A stretch of DNA of 64,000 bases from Leptospira terpstrae serovar Hualin str. LT 11-33 = ATCC 700639 (lineage in GTDB: Bacteria > Spirochaetota > Leptospiria > Leptospirales > Leptospiraceae): contig NZ_AOGW02000006.1 in NCBI RefSeq assembly GCF_000332495.1, positions 310,001 to 374,000 on the forward strand. Direction: 5' to 3'. The notes beneath the pieces were generated by a model. It saw only the letters and a list, made by a program, of their open reading frames with translations. It was not told where the DNA came from and ran no database searches. This document shows positions 45,140-54,028 of this stretch, in pieces. The translations under genes and the position numbers were made by a program. Each line of letters starts with the position of its first letter. Position 1 is the stretch's first letter.

Positions 45140-46930
45140 ATGTTGAATTCAAAAATTGAAAGACTATCGCAGCTCCTCTCCCATTCCCAGAATGGATTGG
45201 TTTTCGTCGATCTTAAATCCAAACAAATCCTTTATGCCAATGAAATAACAATCGAAAGATTGGAACTAAAAAATCCAAATTCTATGGAAATCCAAAATCT
45301 CTTTTGTGACCACGAACTTTTAATTTCAGAAATCCAAACCCACCCACAATCAAAAAGTGAATACAAATGGTTCCTAAAAAATCAAAAGTTAGAAAAGATT
45401 CCGGTTTCTGTTCACTTTTCTTCACTTACCGAATTCTTTGATTCTAATTCAGAAATTTATTCGATTACAATCCTTTGGAATTATGAGTTCTCAAGTAAAC
45501 AATCTGAGATCATTGATGATTTAGAAATTCCATTTCTTCATGCAGATCTAAACGGAAAAATTCTATATGCAAATCCTCCTTTAATCCATTTTTTCCGTTT
45601 ATCACCTAATCAAATTCATTCATATTATATTTCTGATGTTCTTTCTTTACCTGAAGATATTAAAAGAGAAATTTTAGTCAAAAATACAAAAAGAATTCTC
45701 GAATTTAAATCTCAGCTTGGGAAAGAGATCACTTTCCAATTACAAAGTTTTATTACCACAACCCAAGAAAAACCCAATGGGATTACCGTGATTTTGTTAG
45801 ATCTTTCTGAATTACAAAATGCAGAAAGGATCGTAAAATATGGTGAAGATAAATTAAAAACATTCTTTGCAACCATGAACAATGGATTTGTAATTATTAA
45901 TCAAGATGCAATCATATTAGAAATTGCTCCAATATTTAAATTTTTGTTATTCCAAGTATTTGCATTTGAAGTTGGTGAAGGTATTTTCCATTTTTTCGAT
46001 GAAAAAACGAAATCTAAATTGATGAATGTATTACAATCTGTTGTGGAAAACCAAACGATCCAAACAACAGAATTTGAATATATTCTGCTTGGAGAGGAAA
46101 AAACTTTTGAAATTCGCTTCATTCCAGTTAGGCGTGATAATCCCAATGATAAAAAAATTATGTTGGTTTTTTCTGATATTACAGAAGCAAAGCGAATGGA
46201 TCGCCAACTGATCGAATCCATGAAATTTGCAAGCATTGGAGAAATAGCAGCCGGCCTTGCACACGAAATTAACAACCCTTTGCAAAGTGCTCTATTGTAT
46301 TTAGATGATCTGATTACTGTGGACGAATCGGATCCGAATGAACGAAGAAATATTCTGAAAAAAATCGAATCTGCTAATTTAAGAATTCGTGATTTGGTGA
46401 AGTCATTACTCGATTTAGGAAGAATGGAAAGTCCAAATCGAGATTTTGTATCACCTTATTATATTTTGGTTCGAACCAGCGAACTTGTTGAAGTCAGTTG
46501 TAGAAAAAAAAATATCAATTTTACTCGCCACGCTGGCCCAAATTTACCTGGAATTTTTGTTCGTTGGCAAGAAATTGAACAAGTATTAATCAATTGTGTG
46601 GTAAACTCCATCAACGCACTTTCTGAAATGGAAACAGCGAGACAATTTCCAAAAATTGAATTGGGGATAGATTTAGTTAAAAATCAAAAAAAAGAATGGG
46701 TTGTTTTTTCCGTAGAAGACAACGGACCTGGGATCGATGAGAATACTTTGGAAAAAGTTTTTTTACCATTATTTACAACCAGAAGAAATAAACAAGGAAC
46801 AGGATTGGGTCTTTCTATTTCAAAAAAGATCATCGCTGAACATGGCGGTGAAATTTACATTAAGACAAAGGAAGGAACAGGAACAAAGGTAGAAATTTAC
46901 CTTCCTGCCCATACGGATGAAAATGGATAA
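45140..46930 (+). CDS. PAS-domain sensor histidine kinase
   Basis: 596 residues, no membrane helix, so a cytoplasmic sensor. Three PAS-like stretches (about 5-110, 125-230, 235-345), then the kinase: SIGEIAAGLAHEINNPLQSALLYL with the phospho-acceptor His near 369, NCVVNSINALSEM, DNGPGIDENTLEKVF and GTGLGLSISKKII. It overlaps the downstream regulator-kinase gene by 14 bases. The start ATG lies beside the ATG of the divergent hydrolase. Confidence 0.88.
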   Translation: MLNSKIERLSQLLSHSQNGLVFVDLKSKQILYANEITIERLELKNPNSMEIQNLFCDHELLISEIQTHPQSKSEYKWFLKNQKLEKIPVSVHFSSLTEFFDSNSEIYSITILWNYEFSSKQSEIIDDLEIPFLHADLNGKILYANPPLIHFFRLSPNQIHSYYISDVLSLPEDIKREILVKNTKRILEFKSQLGKEITFQLQSFITTTQEKPNGITVILLDLSELQNAERIVKYGEDKLKTFFATMNNGFVIINQDAIILEIAPIFKFLLFQVFAFEVGEGIFHFFDEKTKSKLMNVLQSVVENQTIQTTEFEYILLGEEKTFEIRFIPVRRDNPNDKKIMLVFSDITEAKRMDRQLIESMKFASIGEIAAGLAHEINNPLQSALLYLDDLITVDESDPNERRNILKKIESANLRIRDLVKSLLDLGRMESPNRDFVSPYYILVRTSELVEVSCRKKNINFTRHAGPNLPGIFVRWQEIEQVLINCVVNSINALSEMETARQFPKIELGIDLVKNQKKEWVVFSVEDNGPGIDENTLEKVFLPLFTTRRNKQGTGLGLSISKKIIAEHGGEIYIKTKEGTGTKVEIYLPAHTDENG

Positions 46931-48434
46931 AATTCTAATAGTAGATGATGAAGAAGACATTCGAATAGCCTTAAAAAGAGTTCTTTCGCGCGAAGGTTAT
47001 CAAATCGAACTCGCTGAATCTGCTTCAGAAGCAATTCAAAGAATATCTGCTGGAGAAACTTTTTCTGTAGTCATTTCAGATATTCTAATGTCTGGAATGT
47101 CAGGTATTGATTTCACAAAGTTCGTTGCCGAAAAAAACATTAACTTACCGGTGATTTTAATTACAGGAAATCCAAATCTTTCTTCTGCTGAATCTGTGAT
47201 TCGTTACCATGCTTTTGAATATATATCCAAACCTGTAGACAGAACGCAGATTCTATCAGTTGTTAAACGAGCATTAGAAATTAAAAATCAAAAAGATTCC
47301 GATTTAGAAAAATTAATGTTATCGGAGAAACTAGAAAAAGCTCTACGCACTCAAAATTTAGATTTAAACAGACAGAACGCTGCCATATTGAATGCAACTT
47401 CAGACGCAGTAATCACTATAGATTCTAAACTGACAATAGTATCAGCAAATAAAGCAAGTTTTGAGATGTTTCGATTTCAGACACCGCTAGATCTCATTGG
47501 TCAATCGGTGAAAATCTTATTTACCGAAAATAAAATGCAAAAGTATATGGCACAAGTTTCTAAGGTCCTGAGTGAAGAAGAAAATAAATCCACATTGCAA
47601 CTTTCAGATGTAACTTTATTACGTTCCGATTTATCTACCTTTTTAGCTGACATTGCCATTTGTTCCTATAGTTTAGATGGGGATACGTATTACACAGGTG
47701 TCATTAGAGATGTGACACAAAAGAAAGTGATGGTAGAACAACTAATCCATTCGGAGCGTAGAGCTTTTTTATCCGTAGTGGCAGCTAGTATTGGTCACGA
47801 AATTAATAACTCTTTAACTGCAATCCAAGGTTTTGTGGAAATGGCTTCTAGAGAAAACGCTGATACAATGTTGAAAGATCGAGCGTTAAAAGTGACTCTA
47901 AATCAGACAGAAAAATTAAGAGCACTCACATCCAACTTATTACAACTTGGAAAATCATTAAAATCAAATAATGAACAATCCAAGATATTGAATTTAAACA
48001 AAGAAATTTCTTCCGTTCTTCAAGTTTTCAAAGAAACAGCAAAATTAAAATACTGTCATATTAAAAGAGAGGAATCTTCGGAAGAAATACCTTTCCGAAT
48101 GAACTCAGATCAATTTGCATTATTACTATCAAATATTCTTCTCAATGCAGCTGATGCCACTAACAACATCGGCACGATAGAAATTATTACCTACCAGGAC
48201 CAAAGAAATTCACATCTTATTATTAGTGATGATGGCGACGGTATGTCACCCGAAACCTTAGATAAAATCTATGAACCTTATTTTACAACAAAAGAGCTGG
48301 GAAAGGGTACGGGACTTGGAATGTTTGTGGTCAAACAAATTGTAGATAATTTTGAAATTCGATTGGAAATTGAATCTTCACCAGGTAAAGGCTCGAAATT
48401 TCATTTTATTTTTCCTAAAGCATTGGAATCATAG
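46917..48434 (+). CDS. Hybrid response regulator/PAS/histidine kinase
   Basis: 505 residues. An N-terminal receiver (ILIVDDEEDIRIAL, Asp55 in VVISDILMSGMSG, ITGNPN, SKPVD), a coiled coil, one PAS domain (about 155-280, ILNATSDAVITIDSKLTIVSANKASFEMF), and a kinase core with SIGHEINNSLTAIQGFVEMA, NILLNAADAT and DGMSPETLDKIYEPYFTTKELGKGTGLGMFVV. It probably receives phosphate from the kinase just upstream and passes it on. An in-frame ATG two codons later is also possible. The AmgK-like gene follows after seven bases. Confidence 0.86.
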   Translation: MKMDKILIVDDEEDIRIALKRVLSREGYQIELAESASEAIQRISAGETFSVVISDILMSGMSGIDFTKFVAEKNINLPVILITGNPNLSSAESVIRYHAFEYISKPVDRTQILSVVKRALEIKNQKDSDLEKLMLSEKLEKALRTQNLDLNRQNAAILNATSDAVITIDSKLTIVSANKASFEMFRFQTPLDLIGQSVKILFTENKMQKYMAQVSKVLSEEENKSTLQLSDVTLLRSDLSTFLADIAICSYSLDGDTYYTGVIRDVTQKKVMVEQLIHSERRAFLSVVAASIGHEINNSLTAIQGFVEMASRENADTMLKDRALKVTLNQTEKLRALTSNLLQLGKSLKSNNEQSKILNLNKEISSVLQVFKETAKLKYCHIKREESSEEIPFRMNSDQFALLLSNILLNAADATNNIGTIEIITYQDQRNSHLIISDDGDGMSPETLDKIYEPYFTTKELGKGTGLGMFVVKQIVDNFEIRLEIESSPGKGSKFHFIFPKALES

Positions 48435-48441
48435 TTGTTAA

Positions 48442-49425
48442 GTGTACCCAGGAATAAATGAAACACAATTAGAACTCATTTTTTCTCGTTATGGTAAAGA
48501 TTGTAAAATTGAGCCATTACAAGAAGAAGCCTCCACTCGGCGATACTTTCGTATTACATCTGTAAACGGGAAAGAAGAGGTAGTATGTGCAGATGAAACG
48601 GTAAACGAGGATTTTATCGTTATTTCTGAATTTTTAAATGCTAACGGAATTCGTGTTCCGAGAATTCATGATACAAATCAAAATCTTGGACTCACCTTTA
48701 TGAGTTTTGAAGGATTGAAGGATTTTAGTACTTACAACCTAAATGATTACAAAAATAAATTTCCAATTCTTATCGATTTAATTTTAAAACTCCAATCACT
48801 AGACCCACCTTCATTAGTCAAAACCAGAAAATTTGATACGGAAAAACTTAGTTTTGAAACAAACTTAACTTTAGATAAATTCGAAGCGTTTCGAAAACAG
48901 TTTCAAATTAAAACAGATATTACCAATGAAGCTAAAGCCTTTATTGAAGAGACTGTTGGTTATTTGAACAAATATCCTATTAATGTTTTTACTCATAGAG
49001 ATTTCCATTGTCGAAATATCTTAATCGCTCCAAATACAGATTATGCATTAATAGATTTTCAAGATGCAAGAATGGGAGTTCCGCAATATGATTTGGCCTC
49101 TATTTTATACGATGCCTACTATCCTTTGCCTCGAGATTTTCGTTCCTTAATGTTGAAATCTTTCCGCGAAAGAAATGTTGACCAAACAAAAAAATTTAAC
49201 GATACATTTTACCTGCAAGCTTTACAAAGATCTTTTAAAGCGCTCGGGACTTACTTTCGAATGGTAACAGACCATAAGAAAGATAAGTTCAAAACATCAA
49301 TCATCTCTTGTTTGAATCAATTGGAAGAAATTATCCAATTGGGAATGTTTGCTGACTCCTTGTATATTTTTGTTAGAAGTTTGAGAGAGGAACTTAGTCG
49401 GCATAAGGAATTCAAAAATTTATGA
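48442..49425 (+). CDS. AmgK-like sugar kinase (aminoglycoside phosphotransferase family)
   Basis: 327 residues. A kinase fold of the APH family with EEASTRRYFRI in the glycine-rich-loop position, the catalytic loop FTHRDFHCRNILIAPN and the metal-site LIDFQDARMGVPQYDLASILYDAYYP. The ordering and the coupled MurU-like gene match AmgK, which phosphorylates N-acetylmuramate at C1 in peptidoglycan salvage. The start is GTG at 48442, seven bases after the kinase gene. It overlaps the next gene by ATGA. Specificity is inferred from context. Confidence 0.8.
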   Translation: MYPGINETQLELIFSRYGKDCKIEPLQEEASTRRYFRITSVNGKEEVVCADETVNEDFIVISEFLNANGIRVPRIHDTNQNLGLTFMSFEGLKDFSTYNLNDYKNKFPILIDLILKLQSLDPPSLVKTRKFDTEKLSFETNLTLDKFEAFRKQFQIKTDITNEAKAFIEETVGYLNKYPINVFTHRDFHCRNILIAPNTDYALIDFQDARMGVPQYDLASILYDAYYPLPRDFRSLMLKSFRERNVDQTKKFNDTFYLQALQRSFKALGTYFRMVTDHKKDKFKTSIISCLNQLEEIIQLGMFADSLYIFVRSLREELSRHKEFKNL

Positions 49426-50144
49426 AAGCCTTTGTTTTAGCTGCTGGATATGGAAAACGAATGGGAACGCTCACTGAAAATTGTCCGAAACCTTTGTTAA
49501 AAATCCAAGGAATTACTCTTCTTGATTATAGTTTGTATCTCCTATATGAATGGAAGATTTCAAAAGTTTGGATCAACACACACTATTTAGGCGAAAAAAT
49601 TAAAGAACATATTCAAAAATTTATAAAGTATCCAATTGAACTATTGGTAGAAAAAGAAAAAATTTTGGGAACTGCCGGTGGAATTCGAACAGGATTATCG
49701 GATAATGATTTTGAGAATCCTATTTTGCTTATTAATCCTGATACATTATTTTTTCCGAATCAAAACTTTTCACCTAAGACAAGTTTATCGGAAAATGTCA
49801 AAATTCATCTGTATTTACTTCCTACGCCTGCAGGTCATTCTTATACAAAAATAAATATCGATGAAGGAGGACTATTAAATTTTGGAAGTGGGTCGTATTA
49901 CTATATTGGACTTGCGATCTTAAATCCAAGCTGCCTTCTTCATTTAGAAAAAAATCAATATTTTGATCTTTCTGATATCTTTAAAGAATGTGCAAAACGA
50001 AAGGAAATTACCGGAGAAGTATTCTCCGGCACTGTTCTAGATTTAGGAACAAAAGAACTCTGGAATTCATACTCCACAAAGGATATATTTGGAACGAATC
50101 TTTCCAAAATCCAAACTTTCCTAAATTCCTCATATATGACTTAG
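49422..50144 (+). CDS. MurU-like nucleotidyltransferase
   Basis: 240 residues. Sugar-phosphate nucleotidylyltransferase: FVLAAGYGKRMGTLTENCPKPLL at the start, VWINTHYLGEKI, LGTAGGIRTGL and ILLINPDTLFF with the metal Asp. In other bacteria MurU makes UDP-MurNAc from MurNAc-1-phosphate, the step after AmgK. Here the two overlap by four bases, which supports the salvage assignment. Its end overlaps the convergent pgi gene by 15 bases. Confidence 0.82.
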   Translation: MKAFVLAAGYGKRMGTLTENCPKPLLKIQGITLLDYSLYLLYEWKISKVWINTHYLGEKIKEHIQKFIKYPIELLVEKEKILGTAGGIRTGLSDNDFENPILLINPDTLFFPNQNFSPKTSLSENVKIHLYLLPTPAGHSYTKINIDEGGLLNFGSGSYYYIGLAILNPSCLLHLEKNQYFDLSDIFKECAKRKEITGEVFSGTVLDLGTKELWNSYSTKDIFGTNLSKIQTFLNSSYMT

Positions 50145-51473
50145 GATTTCTTGTTTTCTGTTTTCATATCCCTTTTTTCCAAGTAAAGCAAACATATTGT
50201 TTTTATAGTCTTCCACACCTGGTTGGTCAAAAGGATTTACACCTAACATATATCCAGAAACTCCGCAAGCGAACTCAAAGAAATATAAAAGTTCGCCAAT
50301 TGTTTCCTCATTTAATCCAGGTAATGCGATTTCCAAACAAGGTACTCCACCATCTTTATGAGCAATCAGAGTTCCAAGCATTGCACTTTCGTTTACTTCA
50401 GAAAGTTTTTTTCCTGCTAAATAATTCAATCCATCACGATCATCTGGTTTTTCAGTTAAATATACATCTTGTTTAGGTGTTTCTATTTTAATGACTGTTT
50501 CCATAAGATGTCTTTCCCCATCTTGGATGTATTGTCCCATAGAATGCAGATCTGTTGTAAATTGAACGGAGGCAGGAAAAATTCCTTTACCAGTTTTTCC
50601 TTCACTTTCACCAAATAGTTGTTTCCACCATTCTGATAAAAAAGCCAGAGCGGGGGTATAACTAACTAATATTTCTGTTTTTTTGCCTTTTGTATACAGG
50701 CAATTTCGAATCGTTGCATAGATTGTGGCAATATTTCCTTCGGCAGCAGATTTTGTTTTTAATTCTGCCTCCATTTGTTTTGCCCCATCTATCAGTTTAT
50801 TGATACTAAAACCTGCGGCAGCAATCGGCAACAATCCAACCGGTGTAAAAACAGAATATCGACCACCTACATCATCAGGGATTACAAAAGTGGGAAATCC
50901 ATATTCATCTGCCAATTGTTTGAGTGCACCTTTCTGTTTATCTGTCGTAGCGAAGACTCGATTTTTTACATTTTCTCTTCCATATTTACGTTCCAGAAGA
51001 GAAAGTAACAAACGAAAGGCGATGGCAGGTTCCGTAGTAGTTCCGGATTTAGAAATTACATTCACTGAAAACTCTTTGTTCTCTAAGAATGCCAACATTC
51101 GTGAATGATAATCTGCATCTAAATGATGGCCTGCATAAATGATTTTTACCGATTTCTTTTGTGTTTCAGGAGCACTGAATTCAGGTGTTAAAGCCTCAAT
51201 AACGGCTCTTGCTCCCAAATAACTTCCACCAATTCCAACCACCACCAAATACTGTGAATGAGATTGGATTGTTTCCGCAGCGATCCGAACCTTTTGGAGG
51301 TCCTCAGAACTTATTTTGTTTGGAAGGTCTACCCAACCTAAAAACTCATTTCCGGGTCCAGTTTTTTGAAGCAAAGTTTGTCGGGCTTTTTCGGCATTTT
51401 CCAATTCCTTTTGAATCAAAGTTTCAGTAAGAAAAGATTTCGCAAATCTATCCGAAATTTTTAAGTTCGACAT
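50130..51473 (-). CDS. pgi: Glucose-6-phosphate isomerase
   Basis: 447 residues from ATG 51473, chosen because AAGGA precedes it and the sequence MSNLKISDRF fits bacterial Pgi; a longer frame to 51605 lacks support. It interconverts glucose-6-P and fructose-6-P. Family marks are VVGIGGSYLGARAVIEAL, NVISKSGTTTEPAIAFRLL, DDVGGRYSVFTPVGLLP and a C-terminal DQPGVEDYK. Compact bacterial type. Divergent from galK with 44 bases between starts. Confidence 0.95.
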   Translation of the reverse strand: MSNLKISDRFAKSFLTETLIQKELENAEKARQTLLQKTGPGNEFLGWVDLPNKISSEDLQKVRIAAETIQSHSQYLVVVGIGGSYLGARAVIEALTPEFSAPETQKKSVKIIYAGHHLDADYHSRMLAFLENKEFSVNVISKSGTTTEPAIAFRLLLSLLERKYGRENVKNRVFATTDKQKGALKQLADEYGFPTFVIPDDVGGRYSVFTPVGLLPIAAAGFSINKLIDGAKQMEAELKTKSAAEGNIATIYATIRNCLYTKGKKTEILVSYTPALAFLSEWWKQLFGESEGKTGKGIFPASVQFTTDLHSMGQYIQDGERHLMETVIKIETPKQDVYLTEKPDDRDGLNYLAGKKLSEVNESAMLGTLIAHKDGGVPCLEIALPGLNEETIGELLYFFEFACGVSGYMLGVNPFDQPGVEDYKNNMFALLGKKGYENRKQEILSHI

Positions 51474-51517
51474 AGCACCGATCCTTGAATAAAGTATAGC
51501 ATCGAAAGGAAGATGAA

Positions 51518-52687
51518 GTGGATTCTTTAAGAAGTAAAGAAAATTTGAATCGATTTGAATCATTATTTGGAAAAACAAAAGAGCTGCCTCGTTTGTTCCA
51601 GGCACCCGCTAGAATCAATATCATAGGGGAACATGTAGATTATTTGGGTGGAATCGTACTTCCGGCCGCCATCGACTTTTTTGTCGAAGTGTATCTTCGC
51701 CCGAATAATACAGCTTCTTACAATTTACACTCTGTCACATATAACGAAACTGTAGAACTTAAAAAACCACTCCAACCAAATTCAAAATCACCTTGGACAG
51801 ATTATATATCCGGAGTCATTTCTGAAATTGAAAAGAAGGGTCATATAGTCCCAGGATTTGATTTGTTAGTAGATGGAAATATCCCGCAAGGATCTGGCCT
51901 TTCTTCATCGGCTGCTTTTGAAGTGGTAACTGGTTATGCGATCCAAGAAACCTTTGGGTTGGTTATTTCACGCGAAGAAATTGCTCTCATAGGACAAAGG
52001 GCAGAAAACAATTTCGTAGGAACCAAATGTGGAATCATGGACCAATTCATCATTGCAGTTGGCAAAAAGGATGATTGTATATCCTTAAATACGAGTACAC
52101 TAAAATATTCGTACCATCATTTTGAACTAGGAAACAATGAGTTTTACCTTATCAATTCGAAAGTGAAACATAGTTTAAAAGATAGTGCTTACAACAAACG
52201 TAGAGAAGAATGCGAGTCTGCATTGGTAAAAATCAAAGCAAAGTATCCAAAATTTACACATTTATATGAAGTTGAACTATCTGACAAAGAATTAGATGAA
52301 TGCCACCTAACAAATGAAGAATTAAAACGAACCAAACACGTGACATCGGAACGAGAAAGGACTAAAATTGTAATCGATGGTTTGGAAACAGGAGACTTTA
52401 AAACTGTTGGTACTTCCCTTTTTCAGACACATTGGTCATTATCGAAAGATTTCGAAGTCTCTTGTCCCGAAATTGATTTCATAGTTGATTCTTTGCAGAG
52501 TCTAGGCGTCACTGGTGCCAGAATGATCGGCGGTGGCTTTGGAGGATGCGTACTCGTACTAGATATGAAAGACCATTTTTCCAAAATCGATGCAGTTTTA
52601 AAAAAAAGTTATCAACAAAAATTTAACGTTGAGATAGACTTCTACAAGTTTCAAATTTCGGACGGGGTAAAGGAAATTTCAATATGA
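51518..52687 (+). CDS. galK: Galactokinase
   Basis: 389 residues of the GHMP kinase family. It phosphorylates galactose at C1. Signature RINIIGEHVDYLGGIVLP (Val in place of the usual Thr of GEHTDY), the ATP motif PQGSGLSSSAAFEV near 128, KCGIMDQFI with the catalytic Asp, and ARMIGGGFGGCVL near the end. Start GTG at 51518 with AAAGGAAG upstream. Ends overlapping the STAS gene by ATGA. No galT or galE lies nearby. Confidence 0.9.
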   Translation: MDSLRSKENLNRFESLFGKTKELPRLFQAPARINIIGEHVDYLGGIVLPAAIDFFVEVYLRPNNTASYNLHSVTYNETVELKKPLQPNSKSPWTDYISGVISEIEKKGHIVPGFDLLVDGNIPQGSGLSSSAAFEVVTGYAIQETFGLVISREEIALIGQRAENNFVGTKCGIMDQFIIAVGKKDDCISLNTSTLKYSYHHFELGNNEFYLINSKVKHSLKDSAYNKRREECESALVKIKAKYPKFTHLYEVELSDKELDECHLTNEELKRTKHVTSERERTKIVIDGLETGDFKTVGTSLFQTHWSLSKDFEVSCPEIDFIVDSLQSLGVTGARMIGGGFGGCVLVLDMKDHFSKIDAVLKKSYQQKFNVEIDFYKFQISDGVKEISI

Positions 52688-53076
52688 TCGAAAACTGGAG
52701 TGATTACACAGTTGAAAGTGGAGACTTTAAAATGGAAGTTCTCCAACAGAGATTTGTCCCCCTTCCAGAAACCGCTGTGTATTTTGAATTGTCGGGAGAA
52801 ATCAACCTCTACAATTCCCAAGTTATGAAAGAAAATTTGGAAATTCTCATTTCCAAAGGTATCAACTATATCTTCCTAAACTTTGAACAAGTCAGTTATA
52901 TCGATAGTTCTGGACTCGGTGTGTGTTTGGGAATTCATTCCAGACTTATGAAACAAAAGGGATATATCCGTATCATCTCCCCATCTGAAAAAGTCAGATA
53001 CGTTTTAGAACTTACAAAACTTCGTAGCTTGCTCCAAATTTTTCCAACATTGGAACAAGCTGTAAAATCAGATTAG
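52684..53076 (+). CDS. STAS-domain anti-sigma factor antagonist
   Basis: 130 residues. The STAS fold is shown by AVYFELSGEINLYNSQVMKENLEILISKG, FLNFEQVSYIDSSGLGVCLGIHSRL with the phospho-acceptor Ser in DSSG, and a C-terminal VLELTKLRSLLQIFPTLEQA. It would be bound by an RsbW-type kinase such as the HATPase-fused regulator at 29407. Translationally coupled to galK; convergent with mtnP. Confidence 0.9.
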   Translation: MIENWSDYTVESGDFKMEVLQQRFVPLPETAVYFELSGEINLYNSQVMKENLEILISKGINYIFLNFEQVSYIDSSGLGVCLGIHSRLMKQKGYIRIISPSEKVRYVLELTKLRSLLQIFPTLEQAVKSD

Positions 53077-53936
53077 AAATAAGTAGGAAAAAGGAATTTT
53101 AGTTTTTTAATCTGTTCTGGATTCCTTTTTTCTGGAGCAGTCACCAAAGAAAACTTTGTGCTTCCCACAAGACTTGTGTCATCCGACTTTCCTAAAAGGT
53201 CAATTAATGCCGAAAGTAACTTCTTTGCTGTTTCTGCATTTTTACTTAAGTTACCCAAAACCATTTCCAATGTTACATGGGCTTCATCTTCTTTCCAACA
53301 GTCATAATCTGTAGACATACAAACCATTTGGTAAAGGATCTCTGCTTCCCTAGCAAGTTTTGCTTCTGGTAATACTGTCATGTTAATGATGTCAGCACCC
53401 CAAGACCTATACATATGGGACTCTGCTCTTGTTGAGAAAAGTGGCCCTTCCATACAAATCAAAGTTTTGTTTGTATGAATGGGAAGGTTGATTAGTTTCG
53501 CAGCTTCCTCTACTTTTTTACCAAGACCCGGCGAAAATGGATCAGCAAAAGGAGCATGTGCCACCATACCATTTTCGAAAAATGTAGACGGACGAGCTTT
53601 GGTACGGTCAATAATTTGTGACGGGATCACAAAATCTCTTGGGGCGATTTCTTGACGCAAACTTCCCACAGAACTAAATGCAATGATTTCTTCAACACCT
53701 AACTGTTTTAAGGCGGCAATGTTTGCACGAACTGGAACTTCGCTTGGATTTAAAGAATGACCTTTTCCATGTCGTGGCAAAAAAGCAATTTCTTTCCCTT
53801 TGAAACGTCCTATGGTGATTGTGTCTGAAGGTTTACCCCAAGGAGTTTCCGGGTGAATTTCTTGAATGATCTCCATTCCATCGATTGAATATAGGCCAGT
53901 TCCACCAATGACCCCGATTTTCACTACATTTGCCAT
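53073..53936 (-). CDS. mtnP: S-methyl-5'-thioadenosine phosphorylase
   Basis: 287 residues. It cleaves methylthioadenosine with phosphate in methionine salvage. VIGGTGLYSIDGM is the phosphate loop; AFLPRHGKGHSLNPSEVPVRANI, IAFSSVGSLRQEI, ICMEGPLFSTRAES and NMTVLPEAKLAREAEI are MTAP-type signatures, and the purine-site STDYDCW fits adenine substrates. Convergent with the STAS gene, overlapping it by four bases. Confidence 0.92.
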   Translation of the reverse strand: MANVVKIGVIGGTGLYSIDGMEIIQEIHPETPWGKPSDTITIGRFKGKEIAFLPRHGKGHSLNPSEVPVRANIAALKQLGVEEIIAFSSVGSLRQEIAPRDFVIPSQIIDRTKARPSTFFENGMVAHAPFADPFSPGLGKKVEEAAKLINLPIHTNKTLICMEGPLFSTRAESHMYRSWGADIINMTVLPEAKLAREAEILYQMVCMSTDYDCWKEDEAHVTLEMVLGNLSKNAETAKKLLSALIDLLGKSDDTSLVGSTKFSLVTAPEKRNPEQIKKLKFLFPTYF

Positions 53937-54028
53937 ATGAATCCTCTTAAAGTGCAGTTTTCCCCCAACGATTTTGGTTGCATTCGTTTTTTAACTTCGC
54001 AGACTGTAGAATGCTCATGGGAGAATAC

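Noticed and set aside
49988..50476. Plus-strand open frame over the murU-like and pgi ends
   Set aside because: Straddles two convergent genes with strong family matches; a shadow frame.
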